A DNA stretch of 12,897 nucleotides from contig JAEZKC010000019.1 in assembly GCA_023436205.1 (NCBI GenBank), positions 1-12,897 of the forward strand, written 5' to 3'. This DNA is from Fibrobacterota bacterium. Its GTDB lineage: Bacteria > Fibrobacterota > Chitinivibrionia > Chitinivibrionales > Chitinispirillaceae. The notes beneath the pieces were generated by a model that was not told the origin of the DNA, did no database searches, and saw only the letters and a program-made list of their open reading frames with translations. The translations under genes were made by a program, and so were the position numbers. This document shows positions 7,110 through 12,897 of this stretch, in pieces. How positions within the stretch are numbered: position 1 is the stretch's first letter; each line of letters opens with the position of its first letter.

Positions 7110-7786
7110 AGCATCGGGGGAAATCTCTCGGTAGATTCGACCGGGCTGGATACATCGGGGCGCAATTCCTGGTAGGCACGGTTCACCATGGTGAAGCGGA
7201 GCTCATGCCCCTGCAAGACTGCAACACACACTTTTGCATTATCAAGCAGCGTCTGAAGAAACGCCTGCTCTCTGGTCAGATGCTCTTTACTGTCTATTAA
7301 CGCCTTTTCCGCCTGAATCCGGGATGTACGCTCCACTGCCGTATTCAGAAATCCAGAAATACCCCCGCTCTCATCGCGCAGCGGACTATAGGCATAATCA
7401 AACCAGGTCTGCTCAGGGTGACCGTGGCGCATAAGAGTAAAAGGGGCATTTTCATAAAAGAGTGCCTGCCCTGAAAGCACTTTTTCCACATCGGTTCTTA
7501 TCACATCCCAAGCCTCGGACCATATCTTTTCAATCGGTTTGCCAAGTGTCTCATGCTTTGCTCCCAGTAGGGGGGTGTAGGCGTCGTTATAGATGCTTTC
7601 AAGCTTTGGACCCCAGTAAAGGATGGTGGGGAAGGGGGTTCCCAACACCAGGCTGACAGTGCTCTTGAGCGATTGAGGCCAGTTTTCTATCGGTCCCAGC
7701 GATGTCTGCGCCCAGTCTTTAGCCGCGATCCGCCCAGCCATTTCCCCGGGAATGTTTTGAAGTATTTTGCCGAAATTACTGTTCAC
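7106..7786 (-). CDS. PAS sensor, N-terminal piece of the split histidine kinase
   Basis: This frame encodes a first PAS-like domain of the kind that opens many soluble kinases: DWAQTSLGPIENWPQSL, then ILYWGPKLESIYNDAYTPLLGAKH and an ending at FLNTAVERTSR. It then enters a second PAS (LQTLLDNAKVCVAVLQG, MVNRAYQELRPDV), which breaks off in a non-homologous tail (VESTERFPPML). I prefer GTG at 7784-7786, which has AAAGG at 7794-7798, 7 bases away. An in-frame ATG at 7811-7813 would add nine residues but has no ribosome site and sits inside an inverted repeat. On its own it has no kinase core. Joined to the next frame by one extra base it would give a normal kinase of about 670 residues. If the frames really are separate, the GTGA overlap could couple their translation. 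Confidence 0.78.
   Translation of the reverse strand: MNSNFGKILQNIPGEMAGRIAAKDWAQTSLGPIENWPQSLKSTVSLVLGTPFPTILYWGPKLESIYNDAYTPLLGAKHETLGKPIEKIWSEAWDVIRTDVEKVLSGQALFYENAPFTLMRHGHPEQTWFDYAYSPLRDESGGISGFLNTAVERTSRIQAEKALIDSKEHLTREQAFLQTLLDNAKVCVAVLQGHELRFTMVNRAYQELRPDVSSPVESTERFPPML
7139..7147 (-). other. Apparent -1 frameshift joining the two kinase frames
   Basis: Reading through codon CCG (7142-7144) and then stepping back one base gives ...RPDVSSP-GRIYREISPDAVKAGAEA..., which restores the usual pattern of this PAS subtype (RPDV, then GR.YRE, then AGAE). One base therefore appears to be missing here. The site AGCCCGGTC is not a standard slippery heptamer, so a mutation or a sequencing/assembly error is more likely than programmed slippage. 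Confidence 0.75.
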
Positions 7787-7802
7787 AGTGGATCCTTTCA
7801 GG

Positions 7803-7827
7803 AAGAACGCCATGGCATGGCGTTCTT
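7803..7827. repeat. Perfect 12-base inverted repeat between kinase genes
   Basis: AAGAACGCCATG (7803-7814) and CATGGCGTTCTT (7816-7827) are exact inverse copies around one central base. In the minus-strand transcript this would fold as a stem of about nine pairs with a loop holding an AUG (7811-7813). It lies just upstream of the ribosome site for GTG 7786 and just after the giant kinase gene. No U-run follows, so it may be a processing or translation-control hairpin, or a regulator site, and not a terminator. Confidence 0.6.
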
Positions 7828-7852
7828 ACGGTCTTCCCGTGACATAGCGTAT

Positions 7853-10800
7853 CTACGCAAGCGTAAACCAAAACATTGCCCCGCTGCCAACTTCCCCTTG
7901 TGCCCATACCCTGCCCCCATGCTTCTCAATTACACGCTGTACAATAGATAATCCTATCCCGGTACCTCCGAATTCCTTTTCCGCATGCACCCGCTTGAAC
8001 GGCTCGAATATCTTGCGGGCAAACTGCATGTCGAACCCTACACCGTTGTCGCGAACGTAAAAGACGGTCTGGCCTTCTTTAACGGCGGTGCCGAATTCGA
8101 TTCGTGTCACATTTTCTTTTGCCGTAAACTTCCAGGCGTTGCGAAGCAGATTCTCAAGCGCCAGGTGGGTAAGACGCGGGTCGGCGCTGGTGTGCACGCT
8201 CTCTTGAATGACAAATTCGGTCTGCCGCGTTGGATCAGAAGCCTGCAGTTCAGCAAGGTACGAACGCACTATGGCACTGAGATCGACTTCCTCCCGCTTC
8301 ACCTCCTGTCTGCCTATGCGGGAGAGGCTGAGCATGTCATCGATAAGCACCTGCATTTTTTTTACACTCTCATTGATGCGCCGGATGAAATCCCGACCCT
8401 CCTCATCGAGCCGGTCGGCGTAGTCTTCACTGAGAAACTCGGCAAAGCCTGCGATCGTGCGGAGAGGGCTGCGAAGATCATGGGAAACAGAATAGGAGAA
8501 AGATTCAAGATCCCGGTTGGCTGCGGCCAGTTCTTCAGTGCGCTGCTCCAGAGCTCTTTCAGCCTGTTTGCGCTCTGTTATGTCCATCATGGTGATCAGA
8601 AAGAAACGCCCCTCCTTCAACTCCAGTATATCCGCAGACGCCACCACATCATGCATCGCTCCATCACGGGAGTATACTTGAGTTTCATGCATGTACATCC
8701 TGCCCTGAGGGTAATATTTCTCAATGATCTGGCGCCTGAGCTCCGGGGTGACGATGCCAAGCTCCAGAGTCGTGTGTCCGATGAGCTCATCATGGCTGTA
8801 TCCGGTCAGCCTGCAGAATGTTTCGTTTGCCTCGAGGATCAACCCCTCCTCTGGGCTTGACAAAGAAAGCGCCACCGGGGAGCTGTGGAACGCCTTGCTG
8901 AATCTCAGCTGACTTTCCTTGTAGGCGTCCTCCGCCAGTTTGCGCTCGGTGATATCATGCACCATTCCCACTGACTTGATTATGTGCCCCTGCGCATCAC
9001 GCATATGCTGACACTTTTCATGAACGTACCTGATTTCTCCACTGTCAGCCCGTACCACCCGGTGTTCGATTTCATAAACATCTCGGCCCTCCCGAATCGA
9101 ACCCGAGTAGGCCTCATCAACGGCTTCACGGTCATCGGGGTGGACATGGTCAAGAAATGCTTCGTAGGTTGCACCGAATTCCCGGGGTTTGAGGCCGAAT
9201 ATGCGGTAGATTTCATCAGACCAGGAGAGCCGGTTCTCCACCAGGTCAAGTTCCCATGAACCAAGATGCGCGATTTCCTGGGCCTTATTGAGACTGGCTT
9301 CGCTTTCACGCAGAGAAGCTTCAGCCTCCTTGCGCGCTGAGATATCCTCCACAGTTGACACCGACCCGATATGTCTGCCAGACTCATCGTGAATAGAGGA
9401 AACGGTAACATTCACCCATAGCTTCGATCCGTCAGCCTTGAGGTAATGTTTCTCATAGGAAGCTCTACTCATTTCCCTTTTGTGTATCCTTGCGTTCATC
9501 TCTTCGCTTCTCTGCCGGTCTTCCGGAGCAGTCAAATTGTTCACGTCCATTGAGAGAAGCTCTTCGCTTGAATACCCCAGCATCTGACATAGATTGTCAT
9601 TAACAGCAATCAATCGGTTGTCACCATCAGTCTGAAAAATTCCGATAGCCGCGTTGTGGAAAATCCCTCTGTAACGGCTTTCGCTTTCCTGCATTGCCTT
9701 CTGGGCTTCTTTAAGTGCGGTAATGTCACGCCAGACAATGATACCATTTATAATCTCATTATTTTCATCACGGATGGGGGCGGCATTGCATAAAAGTGGG
9801 AGTCTGCGACCATCTGAATTTACCTCCAGAATTTCAATGTCGCGAACTGTCTCCCCTTTGAGGGCACGCACCAGGGGAAGTTCCTCTGTGGGCATTACAC
9901 TCTGGCCGTCCGGGCGGAAAACTTTCCATTTCCTGACAGCTTCTTCGATGCTCATGCCGCTGTGAATACCGGTGAAAAGCTCCTGGCCATGCTTGCTGAT
10001 AATGTGAATAATACCTTCAGTGTCGCTGATTGAAATCCCTTCGGGTACATTGTCCATGAGGGCTGCAAGCAGACGATCCCCTGTTACCGCCTTTTGCAGA
10101 GCCGCCCGCAGCGCCTCCTCGGTTCGCTTGCGTTCGGTAATGTCAATGATGAATTCAATACATTCAGTATTTGTGCCGCTGCCCGAAAGGCGTGTGGGTG
10201 CAAATAAACCCCACCACCGGGAGCCGTCTTTTCTGAACATCTGTTTTTCGTAAGGGGGCGTCGTTCCCAGAGTGGCAAGGTTCTCGGCGGTTCTGATTGT
10301 GGCATCCCAATATTCGGGAGTGGTAAGAGCTTTCCAGTGCGGAATTTTGCGCAGTTCGTCGCTGCTGTAGCCGGACATCCGCTCGAAAGTTGCGTTAGCT
10401 CCAGAAATGCCCCCGTTGAGGCTGAAGAACAGCACGCCCACGGTCTGGGCAGAGATCGCTTTCCGCAGGCGTGCTTCTGAAGCCCGCAGCGCCTCCTCAG
10501 CCCTCCTACGTTCGGTGATATCCTGCGCGAACCCGTACACCCTAATTACTTTTCCGCTTTCATCCCTGATAAATCTTCCTCGAGAATGGACAATGCGAAC
10601 AGCACCATCGCTTTGACGGATGATTCGGTGCTCCAGATCGTATGAACCGGTTCCCTGCTGCAGTTTCTCCATGCCTTGGTTTACAATATGACGATCATCC
10701 GGATGGGCAATCGTCATCAGTTCCTCTGTATCCAGCGTTTTTTGGGGTATACCGTGGATCGCCAGCCATTCATCCGAAAAGCTCCATCTGTCATCATTAA

Positions 10801-12778
10801 CGTTCCACTCCCAGGCGCCAGTTTGAGAGAGCGCTTCGCCTTCAGCCATAAGCCTGCGGCTACGATGAAGAGCTTGTTCAGCCTGCTTGCGCATGGTAAC
10901 ATCCGACATACTCATGAGAATGTGCACCACTTCATTTCGAGAATCTAACACAGGCACTGTGGTGAAGTTTACCCATAGGGAATCACCGGTTTTCTTTCTG
11001 GTCAGTTTCACCTCCAGATCCTTTACGTATTCACCTTTGACAGCACCCACTGCAGGCCACTTTTCGAACGGTATTTCATTGTTTTCTGAATCATGCAGCT
11101 CAAACTCGCTTATGTATTCGGATGAATGCTGCCGCATTTCAGATTCGCTACCATATCCATACCATTGTAAAACGGTTTTGTTGAAGGTAAGCAGAGTGCC
11201 TCGGTTGTCTAGCAGGATAACGCCCACATTTAAATTGTCGAGGATTACTTGCTGCAGTTGTCTCTCAAATCGAAGCGCATCCTCCGCTGCACGGCGCTCC
11301 GTTATATCATTTGCATAGATATTGATATAACCCTGCTCGACTACAGGTACAATGTTGAGCGACAGAACCCGCTCCCCGCACCGGGTATCGAATGTTTTTC
11401 GGGTACCACTTGAGAATGCCTTTCTGACTTCATCCTGCCACTTCTCGGGAAGAACAGAATCAATATGGCATTGTAATCCCTGCAACAGTTCCCTGCTGGC
11501 TTTGTTACCGTATAGTACAACACCATCGCTTGTGACTCGCAGAACAGGAAAGGGGTTTTCTTCCGGGAATTTGGCCAGATCGGTAATTGCTTCCAGCATC
11601 TGCTTGTTTTCGGTGATATCGCGCCATCCGCCCACCGCCCCGATGATTTTACCCTCATTGTCAAAAATGGGAGCCGCCGATACGGAGAGAATTTTGGCTT
11701 TGCCGTTGTTGCGGGAAATGATCTCCAGATCGGTGTAGGTATTACCGGTAGATGCCGCTCTGGAGAGGGGCAGGTCATTGGGGCCTGTGACCCTCTCACC
11801 GCCTGGAAAGAAAAGATCGAGCATCTGAATGCGGGCAATCTCATCGGTGCCAATGAGCTGCTCTGCCGGGACACTGAAAAGCTCCCCCAGGTAGCGGCTT
11901 GCTTTACGCACCACATGGTTTTCATCGGTGATCATGATCCCTTCGGGAATGAAGTCAAGCAAGGCTTTAAGGATCGCAGAATTCTCCTTTGCCTCTCTGC
12001 GCTCCCGTGCAAGTTCGGTGATGTCGTTGCCGTCGATGAGGATCTCTGTCACCGCGCCTGAGATATCGCGCATGGGCTTGGCGCTGAATGAGAAAAAGAC
12101 GTGGCTGCCGTCTTTACGAATGCCTTCGCTTTCTTTCTGATAGAACTGCGCGGGATCGGAGAAGATTTCCCGGCACATGATGCTGTTGTCTCGACCGCTT
12201 GAATCTCTGCAGGGTACAATGGTACCCACAAGGGGCTTTCCTAATACTTCCTCGCGGTTGTAACCAAAGAGCTTTTCACTGAAATGGTTGAAGAAGGTGA
12301 TATTACCTTCATGGTTGAATCGTAAAATGATGCTGTTGATCTCCTCTACCAGCATGCGGTACTTACTTTCCGAATCACTGAGCTTCTGCTCCACTGCGGA
12401 CCTTTGAGTGATATCCTCTATGGCCAGAAGGATCAGTGTGGGTTTGCCACTCTCCCGAAGCATGCGCCGGGCATTGAGAAGCATCACTTTCTCACCGATG
12501 CTCTCGAAGTGGTGGCGCACTTCGAACTCTTCTATGGTGGTTTGCGAGGAGATGATTGTTTGCAGCAACTCGCGAAGTGCCGGTATATCCCACTGACCGT
12601 TTCCCAGCTCATAGACCAGTCGTCTTTCGGTCTCTTCAGGCTCCACCTGGAACTGCCGGTAAAAAGACCTGCTGGCCGACACCACTCGTAGCTTTTCATC
12701 CAGAATAAGCAAGGCCTCCCGCACAGTGTCGACGATATTCTGGGCAAAAAGACGCGCTTCTTCGCTGTTGAGATCCAT
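7853..12778 (-). CDS. Giant soluble histidine kinase with about eleven PAS domains
   Basis: A 1641-residue cytoplasmic sensor kinase, uncommonly long for its class. I count PAS units at about 13-127, 135-255, 265-390, 395-495 (degenerate), 503-630, 638-757 (PAS_3 type), 766-883, 898-1022, 1031-1148, 1156-1278 (PAS_3 type) and 1288-1404. Most end in DIT/DVT plus a charged helix such as ERRRAEEALRASEARL. HisKA spans about 1424-1492 with H1433 in SVSHDLRSP. The ATPase domain has E1542 and N1547, DNGVGF (1577-1582), FEPF (1591-1594) and GGTGIGL (1604-1610). No membrane segment, receiver or output domain is visible. ATG 12776-12778 has GAGG at 12786-12789. PAS1-3, the last PAS and the core match the 886-residue kinase downstream. 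The gene is the first of the minus-strand cluster visible here; its promoter was not identified. Confidence 0.93.
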   Translation of the reverse strand: MDLNSEEARLFAQNIVDTVREALLILDEKLRVVSASRSFYRQFQVEPEETERRLVYELGNGQWDIPALRELLQTIISSQTTIEEFEVRHHFESIGEKVMLLNARRMLRESGKPTLILLAIEDITQRSAVEQKLSDSESKYRMLVEEINSIILRFNHEGNITFFNHFSEKLFGYNREEVLGKPLVGTIVPCRDSSGRDNSIMCREIFSDPAQFYQKESEGIRKDGSHVFFSFSAKPMRDISGAVTEILIDGNDITELARERREAKENSAILKALLDFIPEGIMITDENHVVRKASRYLGELFSVPAEQLIGTDEIARIQMLDLFFPGGERVTGPNDLPLSRAASTGNTYTDLEIISRNNGKAKILSVSAAPIFDNEGKIIGAVGGWRDITENKQMLEAITDLAKFPEENPFPVLRVTSDGVVLYGNKASRELLQGLQCHIDSVLPEKWQDEVRKAFSSGTRKTFDTRCGERVLSLNIVPVVEQGYINIYANDITERRAAEDALRFERQLQQVILDNLNVGVILLDNRGTLLTFNKTVLQWYGYGSESEMRQHSSEYISEFELHDSENNEIPFEKWPAVGAVKGEYVKDLEVKLTRKKTGDSLWVNFTTVPVLDSRNEVVHILMSMSDVTMRKQAEQALHRSRRLMAEGEALSQTGAWEWNVNDDRWSFSDEWLAIHGIPQKTLDTEELMTIAHPDDRHIVNQGMEKLQQGTGSYDLEHRIIRQSDGAVRIVHSRGRFIRDESGKVIRVYGFAQDITERRRAEEALRASEARLRKAISAQTVGVLFFSLNGGISGANATFERMSGYSSDELRKIPHWKALTTPEYWDATIRTAENLATLGTTPPYEKQMFRKDGSRWWGLFAPTRLSGSGTNTECIEFIIDITERKRTEEALRAALQKAVTGDRLLAALMDNVPEGISISDTEGIIHIISKHGQELFTGIHSGMSIEEAVRKWKVFRPDGQSVMPTEELPLVRALKGETVRDIEILEVNSDGRRLPLLCNAAPIRDENNEIINGIIVWRDITALKEAQKAMQESESRYRGIFHNAAIGIFQTDGDNRLIAVNDNLCQMLGYSSEELLSMDVNNLTAPEDRQRSEEMNARIHKREMSRASYEKHYLKADGSKLWVNVTVSSIHDESGRHIGSVSTVEDISARKEAEASLRESEASLNKAQEIAHLGSWELDLVENRLSWSDEIYRIFGLKPREFGATYEAFLDHVHPDDREAVDEAYSGSIREGRDVYEIEHRVVRADSGEIRYVHEKCQHMRDAQGHIIKSVGMVHDITERKLAEDAYKESQLRFSKAFHSSPVALSLSSPEEGLILEANETFCRLTGYSHDELIGHTTLELGIVTPELRRQIIEKYYPQGRMYMHETQVYSRDGAMHDVVASADILELKEGRFFLITMMDITERKQAERALEQRTEELAAANRDLESFSYSVSHDLRSPLRTIAGFAEFLSEDYADRLDEEGRDFIRRINESVKKMQVLIDDMLSLSRIGRQEVKREEVDLSAIVRSYLAELQASDPTRQTEFVIQESVHTSADPRLTHLALENLLRNAWKFTAKENVTRIEFGTAVKEGQTVFYVRDNGVGFDMQFARKIFEPFKRVHAEKEFGGTGIGLSIVQRVIEKHGGRVWAQGEVGSGAMFWFTLA

Positions 12779-12877
12779 GGAGCATCCTCACTGGTATTCA
12801 ATGCAGGATACAGCCGCTTCCGAAGGGAATTGGCATATATGGTAGGATGAAATCAAATGGTGTTCCAAAGGGGGGGT

Positions 12878-12897
12878 ATTCGGTATCGGTATCGGTA
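12878..12897 (+). repeat. CGGTAT hexamer repeat, cut by window edge (second occurrence)
   Basis: The last 20 bases of the window (ATTCGGTATCGGTATCGGTA) are identical to 1598-1617, which leads into dispersed repeat copy 1. A third copy of the intergenic element may therefore begin here and continue beyond the window. It lies about 100 bases upstream of the giant kinase start. A run of seven G (12870-12876) precedes it. Confidence 0.65.

Noticed and set aside
7139..7147. Programmed -1 frameshifting in the split kinase
   Set aside because: The site lacks a canonical X-XXY-YYZ slippery heptamer and I see no clear downstream stimulatory stem, so mutation or sequence error is the simpler explanation.
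7985..8860. 291-codon plus-strand open frame opposite the giant kinase's HisKA/ATPase region
   Set aside because: It is an antisense shadow of a strongly conserved kinase core, with no ribosome site and no recognisable motifs.

Overview
The window looks like bacterial chromosome of roughly balanced GC, with Shine-Dalgarno-led genes. I cannot name the taxon. The mix of many soluble multi-PAS histidine kinases, an IS21-family transposase and palindromic intergenic repeats suggests an environmental bacterium with a large signalling repertoire. Both ends of the window are repetitive (a transposase gene at the left, a CGGTAT hexamer repeat at the right), so they may be assembly breakpoints.

Left part (1-2410): the 5' end of an istA transposase gene on the minus strand, cut by the window edge. 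Next come a strong GC-rich palindrome (496-523) and about 400 bases with no convincing gene. Two plus-strand genes of unknown function follow: a membrane-anchored helical protein with a small beta-rich C-terminal region (933-1598) and a five-helix membrane protein rich in late histidines (1742-2410). A structured repeat lies between them.

Right part (2427-12778): a minus-strand block made entirely of two-component signalling genes. In transcription order these are: a giant kinase with about 11 PAS domains and a phytochrome-type HisKA/HATPase core (7853-12778); a PAS-type NarL-class (HisKA_3) kinase split in two by an apparent one-base frameshift, with a GTGA stop/start overlap (7106-7786 and 5778-7109); a stand-alone receiver protein (5379-5762); and, after a 291-base intergenic region with hairpins, a G-rich tract and a likely promoter, an 886-residue five-PAS paralogue of the giant kinase (2427-5087). 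The two big kinases match at both ends (PAS1-3, and the last PAS plus the kinase core) but differ in the middle: one PAS versus seven. This points to PAS gain or loss in the interior.

None of the kinases has a visible transmembrane segment, so the block would sense cytoplasmic signals. It encodes only one receiver domain and no output domain. The likely reading is that the split kinase and receiver form a pair, and that output goes through proteins encoded elsewhere. I see no phage, CRISPR, defence or biosynthetic system. The most distinctive points are the PAS expansion, the split kinase and the dispersed intergenic repeats.
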